A DNA stretch of 38,281 bases from Lachnospiraceae bacterium (GCA_024690425.1 JAILCT010000114.1:1-38281), one strand, 5' to 3'. Counted from the stretch's first letter, positions 7,729-16,611 are shown. Notes: generated from the letters alone by a model not told the origin. Translations and numbers: made by a program.

Positions 7729-10700
7729 TTGGATAAGTACGAATATCAGGTATGTGCCGATCAGATAAAACATCTTATAGATGAGAGACGTTTTGCCGAG
7801 GCTATGAATATAGCTGATACCATTGATTGGCGCAAGGTAAGGAGCGTTTCAATGCTCTGTACCGTCAGTGAAGTTTATAAGATAAACAAGAAGTACGAAG
7901 AGGCAAGGGATATACTCCTGCTGGCTTATGACAGGCATCCGAACGGCAGGACCATAGTATATGCATTGTGTGAGCTTGCCATTAAGTTAAATGATGTTCT
8001 CCAGGCCAAGGGACTGTATGAAGAATTCGTCTCTCTTGCCCCGGAGGATACAAGCAAGTATATCTTACTGTACAAGTTATATGAAGCCCTCGATGTTTCG
8101 ATCGAGGAGCGTATTGAAGTACTCGAAGAGTTTAAAAAGAGAGATTACAGGGAGAGGTGGGCATATGAGCTGGCCTATCTCTATCATAAGATAGGTCAGG
8201 AGACTCGTTGCGTTCAGGAATGCGACGAGCTTATTTTATGGTTTGGCGACGGTAAGTATGTTAAGAAGGCCATGGATCTTAAGATGCAGCATACAAGGCT
8301 CAGTAAAGAGCAGCAGCTTAAGTACGAGGGACGCCAGGAGCCCCTGACCGATAAGTTCATGAACATGCAGAACACACCTGTTCAGCAGATATATGATCCC
8401 GATCCCCAGGCGGGTAATCCGCAGGAGATCCCCGTTCAGCATCCTTATGATCAGCAGTATGCTCCTTACGGGCAGATGCCTGCCGGAATGCAGAACATGC
8501 CGTTAGGAATGCAGAACACCCCTGTCGGAATGCAGAACACCCCTGTCGGAATGCAGAATACTCCTGTGGGCATGCAGCCTATGCAGAATCAGGGTATGCC
8601 CATGCAGGATCCGAACGGGATGCAGATGTCAGTCCAGCCTGCAGGTATGCCCGTTCAGCGGACAGCCCAGATGCTTACTACTTCCGAGATAGATTCCATC
8701 CAGGTTCAGCCTGTTAATGTCGGGATGTACAATACAATGGATCTTCAGAACGGCCTGTCAGAGAATATCAGGGAATTCTTTGAAAAAGAGAGTGATGCAT
8801 CCGTTGATGAGGAAGTGACTCTCAGTGCCGATCCGAAAGCCTACGAACAGCTCTATGAGAATGATACTATGGACGTGGAGCCTGTACAGAATGAACCTGT
8901 TATAAATGTGGGCGGGATCGTAGCTGCGGAGAATGAGCTTGATGATGTACCTGACAGTGAAGAGGATGTTCAGATAACAACGTATATACCCATAAATGCC
9001 GAGATCGTGGGTGAAGTTTCAGATACAGAGGAAGAGCCTGAGGAAGAAAACGTAGAACCTGAAGCAGCTGAAGAAGAGGAAGAAACCGAAGAACCCGAAA
9101 GAGCTGAAGAAGAAAGAACCGAAGAGAGCATACATGCGCCCGCAGCAGAGTATGAACTTGATGAAGAAGACAGGGACATGGAACTCTCGGATATATATAA
9201 GGACTGGGATGAACAGAAAAAAGAGAGCCAGGAGAGGCGTATCCTTGAAGCCAAGGAGAAATCACTTATACAGACAAGTGATATCATGGCCAAGCTAAAG
9301 GGTGTTCTTCCAGAAATAGATGATATCGCAAGGCCCACACCGACTGTTGATCCGGTGATCAAGCCTTACTTTATCCCGCCGGTGCAGGCGGAGATCGATC
9401 CGGATGCGGTTTCCATATCCGTGCCGGATGATGAGATAGAGAAAGAAGAGAAAGAGCTCGATTTTGCAAAAGTACCTGCTGAGGAAGAGCCTGTACAGGA
9501 AGACGTAACAGAAGAGCCCAAAGAGGAGCCTGCAGAAGAAGAGCCGGAAAAAGAACTTCTCGTAGAAGAAGATACAGAGGAGGAGCCTGCTGAGGAAGAA
9601 GTTCCCGCAGAAGAAAAGGAAGAAGAAGAGCCGGAAGAAGAAACTCACGCAGTTGAAGAGCCGGTAGCTCCTGAGGAAGAGGCAGAAGAGGAAGTTCCTG
9701 AAGAAGAACTTATAAAGGATGAAGAAACGGAACTTGAGGAAGAAACAGAGGAAGAGACTGTCCGGGAAGCTGTAACCGAGGAGCCCAAAGAGGAACCTGC
9801 GGCAGAAGAGAAGGAAGAACTTCCTGAAGAGGAAGAGGAGGAGCCTGCTGAGGAAGAAGCTCCCGCAGAGGAAAAAGAAGAAGAGGAAGCTCCCATAGAG
9901 GAAGAGCCGGCAGTTCCTGAGGAAGAAGCAGAAGAGGAAGTTCCTGAAGAAGAGCCTCTGAAAGAAGAAGAACCGGAATTTGGGGAAGACACAGAGGAAG
10001 AGACTGTCCGGGAATCTATAACCGAGGAGCCTGCAGAAGAAGAACTCCCCGTAGAAGAAGACACAGAGGAGGAGCCGGAAGAAGCTGAAGAACCTTCTGC
10101 AGAGCAGAAAGCTGAAGGCTTTGAAGTTGATAAGATAGAAGTATCCGGAGGCGTGACCAGGGGCGAGTTCGACTATCTTAACGCAAAATCAAATGATGAG
10201 CTGTATTTTAATGAAATAATGAATATAGATGACTCCGAAGATGGAGTACCTGTCAACGAAGAGGGACTTACCTTTACGGAAGATGAAGAAGCGGCGAGCA
10301 AGGCAGCTTTTGAAATAACGTCAGAACTTCCCCAGTATCCCTATGAAAAGCTTGAGGATTACGGTGAAGTGGAGGAAATGGAAGTCATCGAGCAGCCGGA
10401 AGGCCTTGACGGTGTTCTCAAGACCGATGACATGCCGATAGATGAACTTGCAAGAGCCAATTATGAAGCAGGTGTTTCGGACTCGGCTGAGGAAGAACAG
10501 GAGAAGAAGGATCCTGTTAAGAAGAAACATCCAAGCTACATGAAAATAGAGAAGGCACCTTCAAGTAAGAGAGATTTCGACAAAGAAGAGAAGCTTATCT
10601 TCGGAAGGTTTGAGGGCATCGAGTGGCTTAAGGCGGAGCTGGTCAATGCGATCGATAATATATCCATGGAGCCTTCACACGGAAATGTTACGGTTATCGG

Positions 10701-11319
10701 TCCGGAGAATTCGGGAAGAAGAAACCTGGCTATAGATATAGTAAAGGTCATGCAGCAGCTGGAAGGCGGATTTAAGGGCAAGGTAGCCAAGATATCCGGT
10801 GAAGCTCTTAATAAAAAAGATATTCCGCTTACCATAAAGAAGCTTAAGAAGGGTGCCCTTATAATAGAGAATGCACAGGATCTTACACCGTCATCTGCAA
10901 GGATAGTAGCTGAAGCTCTGGAGCTTGAGACAGATCCAGTCCTTGTTGTGATGGAAGGCGATAAGGAAGGCATGGAGGCTCTGTTTGATTCTTCAAAGGC
11001 AATAATGGAAAGGGTATTCAATGCCCGGATAGAGATGCAGGATTATACGACCGATGATCTTGTAGCATACGGTAAGGGTTATGCAAGAGAGCAGGAATAT
11101 GCCATTGATGACATGGGTGTTCTTGCCATGTACCGCCGTATCGGGGATATGCAGACACTTGAGCATATGGTAACTCTTGAAGAAGTTCGTGAAATAGTGG
11201 ATAATGCTATTAAGCATGTTGATAAAAAGAATATGTCCCATTTTATGGATGTTTTACTTGCTAAGAGGTATGATGATAATGACTATATCATCCTGAGGGA
11301 AAAGGATTTCATAGTGTAG
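7729..11319 (+). CDS. Unknown protein: TPR-like N-terminus, Glu-rich middle, degenerate AAA+-like C-terminus
   Basis: I do not recognise a named family for the whole 1196-residue protein. Residues 1-200 are helical with repeated A/Y/L spacing that looks like TPR units (KKYEEARDILLLAYDRHPNGRTIVYALCELA). Residues 200-330 are rich in Met, Gln and Pro and contain four 7-residue units (GMQNTPV). Residues about 425-800 are extremely acidic (Glu/Pro/Val) with tandem modules. Residues about 945-1196 resemble an AAA+ domain of the SpoVK/CbbX type. It has GPENSGRR (991-998) where Walker A would read GxxxxGKT, and ALIIENAQ where Walker B would read hhhhDE, so ATP hydrolysis is doubtful. No signal peptide or membrane segment. 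The start is TTG with GAGGGA before it. It precedes glgB by 14 bases, so the two are probably cotranscribed. Confidence 0.8.
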   Translation: MDKYEYQVCADQIKHLIDERRFAEAMNIADTIDWRKVRSVSMLCTVSEVYKINKKYEEARDILLLAYDRHPNGRTIVYALCELAIKLNDVLQAKGLYEEFVSLAPEDTSKYILLYKLYEALDVSIEERIEVLEEFKKRDYRERWAYELAYLYHKIGQETRCVQECDELILWFGDGKYVKKAMDLKMQHTRLSKEQQLKYEGRQEPLTDKFMNMQNTPVQQIYDPDPQAGNPQEIPVQHPYDQQYAPYGQMPAGMQNMPLGMQNTPVGMQNTPVGMQNTPVGMQPMQNQGMPMQDPNGMQMSVQPAGMPVQRTAQMLTTSEIDSIQVQPVNVGMYNTMDLQNGLSENIREFFEKESDASVDEEVTLSADPKAYEQLYENDTMDVEPVQNEPVINVGGIVAAENELDDVPDSEEDVQITTYIPINAEIVGEVSDTEEEPEEENVEPEAAEEEEETEEPERAEEERTEESIHAPAAEYELDEEDRDMELSDIYKDWDEQKKESQERRILEAKEKSLIQTSDIMAKLKGVLPEIDDIARPTPTVDPVIKPYFIPPVQAEIDPDAVSISVPDDEIEKEEKELDFAKVPAEEEPVQEDVTEEPKEEPAEEEPEKELLVEEDTEEEPAEEEVPAEEKEEEEPEEETHAVEEPVAPEEEAEEEVPEEELIKDEETELEEETEEETVREAVTEEPKEEPAAEEKEELPEEEEEEPAEEEAPAEEKEEEEAPIEEEPAVPEEEAEEEVPEEEPLKEEEPEFGEDTEEETVRESITEEPAEEELPVEEDTEEEPEEAEEPSAEQKAEGFEVDKIEVSGGVTRGEFDYLNAKSNDELYFNEIMNIDDSEDGVPVNEEGLTFTEDEEAASKAAFEITSELPQYPYEKLEDYGEVEEMEVIEQPEGLDGVLKTDDMPIDELARANYEAGVSDSAEEEQEKKDPVKKKHPSYMKIEKAPSSKRDFDKEEKLIFGRFEGIEWLKAELVNAIDNISMEPSHGNVTVIGPENSGRRNLAIDIVKVMQQLEGGFKGKVAKISGEALNKKDIPLTIKKLKKGALIIENAQDLTPSSARIVAEALELETDPVLVVMEGDKEGMEALFDSSKAIMERVFNARIEMQDYTTDDLVAYGKGYAREQEYAIDDMGVLAMYRRIGDMQTLEHMVTLEEVREIVDNAIKHVDKKNMSHFMDVLLAKRYDDNDYIILREKDFIV
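8485..8568 (+). repeat. Four 21-bp tandem repeats inside the coding region
   Basis: Four in-frame 21-bp units (8485, 8506, 8527, 8548), each encoding GMQN(T/M)P(V/L). Units 2 and 3 are identical, unit 4 differs in a few third positions, and unit 1 is more diverged. They lie in the Met/Gln/Pro-rich linker and could change in number by slippage without a frameshift. Confidence 0.9.
9505..10087 (+). repeat. Tandem Glu-rich modules (about 267, 246 and a partial third)
   Basis: The acidic region is built of modules that each begin (V/I)-T-E-E-P. Module A covers residues 593-681, module B 682-763, and a partial module C starts at 764. A and B share ordered blocks: VTEEPKEEPA, EEEPAEEE-PAEEKEEEE, PEEEAEEEVPEEE and EETEEETVRE. 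This is a duplication of a whole module, not simple GAA repetition. Confidence 0.8.
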
Positions 11320-11333
11320 GAGGGTTATACTTT

Positions 11334-13247
11334 ATGGCAGCAAACCAGAATTTATCACCATTTATCACGGAAATGGACAGATATCTGTTTGGCTCGGGAA
11401 CCCATTATGACATTTATAAGAAACTGGGTGCACACGTTACTGAGAAGGACGGAGAAAAGGGAGTTTACTTCGCAGTATGGGCTCCAAAGGCCAAAAGTGT
11501 GTCTGTGGTAGGTGATTTTAACGGGTGGAATGAGGACTCTGATAAGATGAAGAGAACCGGTGATGTCGGGATCTACGATCTCTTCATTCCAGGACTTGAG
11601 GCCGGTACGCTGTATAAATACCTTATAGAAACACAGGATGGTGAGAAGTTGTACAAGGCTGATCCTTATGCGAACTATGCCGAATTAAGGCCCGGGACTG
11701 CATCTATAGTAGCGGATCTGTCTGATTTTAAATGGTCTGATTCAGCCTGGCTTAAGAAGAGGGATGAGAGCAACGTACAGGAAATACCGATGGCTGTATA
11801 TGAGTGCCATATAGGTTCCTGGATGAGGCATCCCGGACGGGAGGATGAAGGCTTCTATACCTACCGTCAGTTTGCGGACCGTATTGTGGATTACCTGCTT
11901 GATATGCATTATACGCACATCGAGCTTATCGGAATAGCGGAACACCCATTTGACGGGTCATGGGGATATCAGGTAACGGGTTATTATGCTCCGACTTCAA
12001 GATACGGAACACCCGCTGACTTTATGTATCTTATAAACAAGCTGCATAAGAACGGTATCGGTGTGATCCTTGACTGGGTACCTGCTCATTTTCCGAGGGA
12101 TGCCCACGGACTTGCCAATTTTGATGGAAGCGCTGTCTATGAATATGCCGATCCAAGGAAGGGTGAACATCCCGACTGGGGTACCAAGATATTCGACTAT
12201 GGTAAGAGTGAAGTCAAGAATTTCCTTATTGCAAATGCGATCTTTTGGATAGAAGAATTCCATATAGATGGATTAAGGGTTGATGCCGTTGCATCCATGC
12301 TCTACCTTGATTACGGTAAAAAGGATGGCCAGTGGGTAGCCAATGAGTACGGCGGTAATGAGAACCTTGAAGCGATCGAGTTTTTTAAACATCTGAATTC
12401 ACTGGTGATGGGACGCTATCCCGGTGTCATGATGATAGCAGAGGAGTCAACCGCATGGCCTAAGATAACAGCAAAGCCCGAGGACGACGGACTGGGATTC
12501 ACCTTAAAGTGGAACATGGGCTGGATGCATGATTTCTGCGATTATATGAAACTGGATCCTATTTTCAGGAAGGATAATCATCATAAGCTGACTTTTGCGA
12601 TGAGCTATAATGATGCGGAGAATTATATCCTGGTATTATCGCATGATGAAGTCGTTCACCTTAAGTGTTCTATGCTCAATAAGATGCCCGGTTACTATGT
12701 TGACAAGTTCGCCAATCTCCGTGTCGGATATACATTTATGATGGGACATGCCGGAAAGAAGCTTCTCTTCATGGGACAGGAGTTTGCTCAGGACAATGAG
12801 TGGAACGAAGCCAAGGAACTTGACTGGGCTTTGCTTGATGACCCTCTTCATGCGGGAATGCAGGCTTATGTAAGGGAACTGCTCAAGATATATAACAAGT
12901 ATCCTGCAATGCATGAGCTTGACAGGGGATTCAACGGATTCCAGTGGATCAATGCAAATGATACATACAAGAGTATTTACAGCTTTATAAGACATGGTAA
13001 GAATGACAAGAAGAACAGACTGGTGTTTGTCATGAACTTCACTCCCATATCAAGGGATGACTACAGAGTGGGAGTACCGGAGAAGAAGAAGTACAAGCTT
13101 CTGCTTGACAGTAACGAGGAAAGGTTCGGCGGTAACGGAATGGTAAGGGAGACTTCCTATCAGGCCGAGGACATACCGTGGGACGGACAGCCATATTCGA
13201 TTGCTTATCCTCTGGCACCGTACGGAGCGGCGATATTCTTATACTAA
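11334..13247 (+). CDS. glgB: 1,4-alpha-glucan branching enzyme
   Basis: A 637-residue GH13 enzyme that makes alpha-1,6 branches in glycogen. The N-terminal CBM48 domain is clear (VYFAVWAPKAKSVSVVGDFNGWN). The GH13 barrel shows the nucleophile D317 (GLRVDAVASM), the acid/base glutamate at E370/E371 (MIAEEST) and the transition-state aspartate D438 (LSHDEVVH). The C-terminal beta domain ends in APYGAAIFLY. GlgB lengths of 620-730 are normal. An AGGAGG site eleven bases before the ATG sets the start. Other glycogen genes (glgC, glgD, glgA, glgP) are not in the window, so this is a detached branching enzyme paired with the unknown TPR/acidic protein. Confidence 0.96.
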   Translation: MAANQNLSPFITEMDRYLFGSGTHYDIYKKLGAHVTEKDGEKGVYFAVWAPKAKSVSVVGDFNGWNEDSDKMKRTGDVGIYDLFIPGLEAGTLYKYLIETQDGEKLYKADPYANYAELRPGTASIVADLSDFKWSDSAWLKKRDESNVQEIPMAVYECHIGSWMRHPGREDEGFYTYRQFADRIVDYLLDMHYTHIELIGIAEHPFDGSWGYQVTGYYAPTSRYGTPADFMYLINKLHKNGIGVILDWVPAHFPRDAHGLANFDGSAVYEYADPRKGEHPDWGTKIFDYGKSEVKNFLIANAIFWIEEFHIDGLRVDAVASMLYLDYGKKDGQWVANEYGGNENLEAIEFFKHLNSLVMGRYPGVMMIAEESTAWPKITAKPEDDGLGFTLKWNMGWMHDFCDYMKLDPIFRKDNHHKLTFAMSYNDAENYILVLSHDEVVHLKCSMLNKMPGYYVDKFANLRVGYTFMMGHAGKKLLFMGQEFAQDNEWNEAKELDWALLDDPLHAGMQAYVRELLKIYNKYPAMHELDRGFNGFQWINANDTYKSIYSFIRHGKNDKKNRLVFVMNFTPISRDDYRVGVPEKKKYKLLLDSNEERFGGNGMVRETSYQAEDIPWDGQPYSIAYPLAPYGAAIFLY

Positions 13248-13265
13248 AAATATATGAATACACGA

Positions 13266-13367
13266 GTGAGGACACGGGGACGGTTCTAATGTCTTCACAC
13301 ATGAGTCAGGAAATTGATTTATCTTTGACGCAGTGTGAAGACATTAGAACCGTCCCCGTGTCCTCAC
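13266..13367. repeat. Perfect 35-bp inverted repeat, REP/MITE-like palindrome
   Basis: Bases 13266-13300 and 13333-13367 are exact reverse complements (35 of 35), separated by a 32-base loop. The arm contains GACACGGGGACGGTTCT. From memory, short palindromes with ACACGGGGACGGTTCT-like cores are scattered in many Firmicutes and associated with IS200-like (Y1, REP-type) transposases; this was not checked. No transposase is in the window. It lies 18 bases after the glgB stop and is followed by ATTTTTAT, so the RNA hairpin may also end glgB transcription. Confidence 0.85.
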
Positions 13368-13382
13368 ATTTTTATCAAGGGT

Positions 13383-13409
13383 TAAGATTTATCTGTATTC
13401 GTTCGATAT
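13383..13409 (+). promoter_or_regulatory. Candidate sigma-28 (SigD/FliA) promoter of the flagellar operon
   Basis: TAAG (13383-13386), a 15-base spacer and TTCGATAT (13402-13409), against the consensus TAAA-N15-GCCGATAT: 3 of 4 and 6 of 8 matches with exact spacing. It is the only sigma-28-like site found between the palindrome and the flagellar genes. It would give a leader of roughly 120 bases. Confidence 0.4.
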
Positions 13410-13423
13410 AAATAACAGTAAAG

Positions 13424-13504
13424 ATCATAAGGGGTACCGCTTGCGGTGGATTCCTTATGATGCATTAGCGGCGAGCGTATAGAAAGAATTACGGAGTAAT
13501 TCTT
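13424..13504 (+). other. Structured leader with two hairpins before the flagellar operon
   Basis: Hairpin 1: ATCATAAGG (13424-13432) pairs with CCTTATGAT (13453-13461), with an inner ACCGC/GCGGT stem. Hairpin 2: AAGAATTAC (13484-13492) pairs with GTAATTCTT (13496-13504), leaving a three-base GGA loop. A GGA in a hairpin loop preceded by A-C (ACGGA) resembles CsrA binding sites. Neither hairpin is followed by a T-tract, so they do not look like terminators. Confidence 0.5.
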
Positions 13505-13536
13505 ACAACTAAGAAAACATTCGGGTGGGGAAATAT

Positions 13537-16500
13537 ATGAAGATCGATACGAATCATTTAAACCACAATAAGAATGTTGACATGGATAAAACTGCATATG
13601 GTAACTCCTATCAGAAGAACGCGACAAGGATAGTCGCAGGGATGGGAGGAATATCATTAGACATTTCTGGCACAGTTACGGATAACGTTGCTTACGGAAT
13701 GGGAGAGCTGAAAAGCGCCGAGGAAGTAATGCAGGATGCAGGGCATAAGGACATTGCCTTACAGAGAGACTACATGGCAGTAATGTCTAATTCTATGTCA
13801 GCGAAAGATTACGAGAAATTGCAGGAAGAGGGTATATCCGCTGTTGATTCGGATATAGAGACCCATGTGACCAATCTTGATAAGATAAAGGCCAATCTTG
13901 CAAAGTCCGGTACGGTCATAGCAGGCTATAATGATGATCTAACGGACGATCAGATAGATGTATTATCCGGCGGTAAGATCCAGGCATGGCAGCTAAGGGA
14001 AGCCTTTAATGAAAACGACCTTCCGATAACAGAAGAAAATGTCAAGGGCGTAACGGAAGCAGCCGGGCAGGCCGAAAAAATAAACGGTCTGACAGAGGAC
14101 ATGAAGAAATACATGGTGGCAAACGGTATCGAGCCTACCATATCGAACCTATATAAGGCTGAATACAGCGCAGGTCTTGGTAACGGCCGTCAGTCAAGGG
14201 GCTATTACATGGACACGACCGATGGATATTATGCTAAAAAGGCCGATTCCTTTGACATGGATCAGATCCGGGGCCAGGTTGAAGGCATAATCACCCGCGC
14301 AGGCCTTGAGATAAGCGATGAAACGATGGCTGAGGCCGAGTGGATAATAAAGTCAGGTCTTCCTATAACGGAGAGAGCAATGGTTACGCTCAACCGTCTC
14401 GATAACCTGACACTTCCCCTGAGACCGGAAGATGTTATAGATATTTCGGCAGTTGCATTAAATGACGGAAGAAGGCCGGTGGACGGTCCCGTTGACAAGT
14501 CAGAATCCGATGCTGCAAGAGCAGTAAGGATACAGGATGAAGTAAATGCGATCAAGGATTCCGCAATAGACAGAGTTGTTTCATCCGGCAGGGATTTAAA
14601 TATAAAGAACCTCTACGAGGAAACGATAAGGCAGGGCATGGAAAACCTTACCGGAAACATATCACCGGAAGCCCTGTCGGCCAAGAGGCAGCTTGAAGAG
14701 ACCAGGCTCATGATGACGACGGAAGCCAATCTTAAGCTGATAAAACAGGGAATGGCAATTGATACCGAACCTCTTGAGAAACTGGTCAACGAGTTAAAGG
14801 AAGCAGAGAGGGCAATTTATGAACCCCTCCTTTTGACCGACAGCGAAAGAGGCAGCGAAGGACTTAACGGGATACTTGATAACAGGATAGACCTTTATAA
14901 GGAAACCCTCAGTGTATTTGATACATTAAGGAGCGTTCCGGCAGAAATCTTAGGAAGAACGGATCCTGCATCGGCTGACTTTACCGCAAGGAACCTGAGT
15001 GAGCAGGGAAGTGTCCTCAAGGCGGCATTTGAAAAAGCCGGAAGATCATATGAGACCCTGATGACCGCACCGAGGGCAGACATGGGTGACAGCATACGCA
15101 AGGCATTTGCAAATGTTGATGATATACTCGCCGATAACGGATTTGAGCTTAACGAAGCCAACAGAAAGGCGGTCAGGATCCTGGGGTATTCGGGAACAGA
15201 GATAAATCCCGAGACCATTGACAGGGTAAGGGATGCAGAACTTGCAGTAGAGAGAGTCATGGACCTTATGACTCCCGCCATGACCCTTAAGCTTATCAGG
15301 AACGGGGATAACCCGCTGGATACCAACATCCACGAATTGGGAGAGCATCTTAAGAGCCTTGACCCTGAAAACAATACAGACAGGTATTCAAGGTTCCTGC
15401 GTAAGCTCGAAGAAAAAAATGAGATAAGTGACAGGGAGAAGGAAGCCTTCATAGGTGTGTACAGGCTCCTTAGACAGATAGAAAAGTCAGACGGCAGGCT
15501 TATAGGAAATGTATTATCAGCCGGTAATAAACTCACGTTGAGAAATCTTCTTTCTGCATCGAGGTCAAATAGGGCAAGCGGAATGGACTATTCAGTCGAT
15601 GACGATTTTGGAACCCTTGCTGATCTTAACAGAAAGGGAACATCCATTTCCGACCAGATAGATAACGGGTTCATCGTAAATTACATGAATTCGCTGACAG
15701 AAGAAGCTCTTGATAAGATAAGCCCAGATTCAATAATGACAGTAGGCCTTGATCTTGACAAGACCCTTGAGCGGTTCACAAATGAGATCAGAGAAAGCTA
15801 CGATAAAGAAGCCGATCTTGATTCAAGGTATAAAGAAGATACACAGGCCGTAAAAGACGCACAGAAGGTTGATGACAGCATAATAAGGATGTTGCGTGAC
15901 TTTGACGAACCGGTAACGGTAAACAATCTTCTTGCGGGAAATGAACTTATGACCGGGAGAGGCAGGGCCTTTAAGTCGGTGATGGACGAAGCGGACAGGC
16001 AGGGCGAAGGTGCTTCTGAGATATTAAGGAAGGCAGCAGGATCGCTTGCGGATAACTTCACCTCACAGGAAAAGGTTGAAGAAAGCTATGAAGAGCTGGT
16101 CAGGGAATCCCTTAAAGTCATAGAAGATGCAGCCGACCTTGCAGGCGGCGAATTGGATGTAAAAGAACTTAAACTCATCCATAAACAGATAGGACTTGCA
16201 GGGACCCTGTCAAAGAAACAAAACTTCGAGGTACCGGTCAATATAGACGGTGAGTGGACTTCGATAAATTTGAGGCTTATAAGCTCTAAAGAGGAAGAAG
16301 GAAGTGTTGTGGCCACCATGGATACCGGAAAATACGGCAGGGTGGCAGCCAAGTTTATCATGACAGGCAGGGAATGCAGGGGTTATATAACAAGTAACAG
16401 CAATGATAAACTGAGTGAACTTAAGGGGCTTGAAGATGCTCTTAAAGGTGCGATAGAAACAGACGGAAAGTCACTTAAGGAACTTAGCTTTGTAAGAAAC

Positions 16501-16611
16501 GACAGGCTTGATTTAAATGATTTTGCCAGGGAAGAGGGAGAAGGAAAAGGCGTGGCATCTTCGGATCTGTTCAGTGTGGCAAAGGCGTTTATTGAAACAA
16601 TAGGCAGATAA
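13537..16611 (+). CDS. Large flagellar-operon protein of unknown function (DUF6240-like)
   Basis: A 1024-residue hydrophilic, mostly helical protein without a signal peptide, membrane segment or known catalytic motif. It contains repeated degenerate blocks of the form 'G...I...A.R.L...GI.I....A..I..L', for example LTDDQIDVLSGGKIQAWQLREAFNENDLPITEENVKGV and MAEAEWIIKSGLPITERAMVTLNRLDNL. These suggest internal helical repeats. I tentatively link it to DUF6240, which I recall next to flagellin genes in Lachnospiraceae. A GTG at 13525 could add four residues, but the ATG at 13537 has GTGGGG about six bases upstream. It ends 15 bases before flagellin, so it is almost certainly in the same transcript. 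It could be a flagellin partner, secreted cap or scaffold, or a cytoplasmic regulator; nothing in the sequence decides. Confidence 0.75.
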   Translation: MKIDTNHLNHNKNVDMDKTAYGNSYQKNATRIVAGMGGISLDISGTVTDNVAYGMGELKSAEEVMQDAGHKDIALQRDYMAVMSNSMSAKDYEKLQEEGISAVDSDIETHVTNLDKIKANLAKSGTVIAGYNDDLTDDQIDVLSGGKIQAWQLREAFNENDLPITEENVKGVTEAAGQAEKINGLTEDMKKYMVANGIEPTISNLYKAEYSAGLGNGRQSRGYYMDTTDGYYAKKADSFDMDQIRGQVEGIITRAGLEISDETMAEAEWIIKSGLPITERAMVTLNRLDNLTLPLRPEDVIDISAVALNDGRRPVDGPVDKSESDAARAVRIQDEVNAIKDSAIDRVVSSGRDLNIKNLYEETIRQGMENLTGNISPEALSAKRQLEETRLMMTTEANLKLIKQGMAIDTEPLEKLVNELKEAERAIYEPLLLTDSERGSEGLNGILDNRIDLYKETLSVFDTLRSVPAEILGRTDPASADFTARNLSEQGSVLKAAFEKAGRSYETLMTAPRADMGDSIRKAFANVDDILADNGFELNEANRKAVRILGYSGTEINPETIDRVRDAELAVERVMDLMTPAMTLKLIRNGDNPLDTNIHELGEHLKSLDPENNTDRYSRFLRKLEEKNEISDREKEAFIGVYRLLRQIEKSDGRLIGNVLSAGNKLTLRNLLSASRSNRASGMDYSVDDDFGTLADLNRKGTSISDQIDNGFIVNYMNSLTEEALDKISPDSIMTVGLDLDKTLERFTNEIRESYDKEADLDSRYKEDTQAVKDAQKVDDSIIRMLRDFDEPVTVNNLLAGNELMTGRGRAFKSVMDEADRQGEGASEILRKAAGSLADNFTSQEKVEESYEELVRESLKVIEDAADLAGGELDVKELKLIHKQIGLAGTLSKKQNFEVPVNIDGEWTSINLRLISSKEEEGSVVATMDTGKYGRVAAKFIMTGRECRGYITSNSNDKLSELKGLEDALKGAIETDGKSLKELSFVRNDRLDLNDFAREEGEGKGVASSDLFSVAKAFIETIGR

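Noticed and set aside
8485..8568. Possible short CRISPR-like array
   Set aside because: The 21-bp units are contiguous, in frame and without spacers; they encode a 7-residue protein repeat.
9645..10064. Long Ser-rich minus-strand reading frame opposite the Glu-rich region
   Set aside because: It is the reverse complement of GAA/GAG repeats (giving TTC/CTC and Ser codons) with no ribosome site; it is a compositional shadow.
13178..13411. Reading frames crossing the palindrome on both strands
   Set aside because: They exist only because the palindrome lacks stops; no ribosome site, and one end lies inside glgB.
13424..13461. c-di-GMP (GEMM) riboswitch in the flagellar leader
   Set aside because: A c-di-GMP switch would fit the context, but the conserved GEMM sequence blocks are not present; only simple hairpins are seen.
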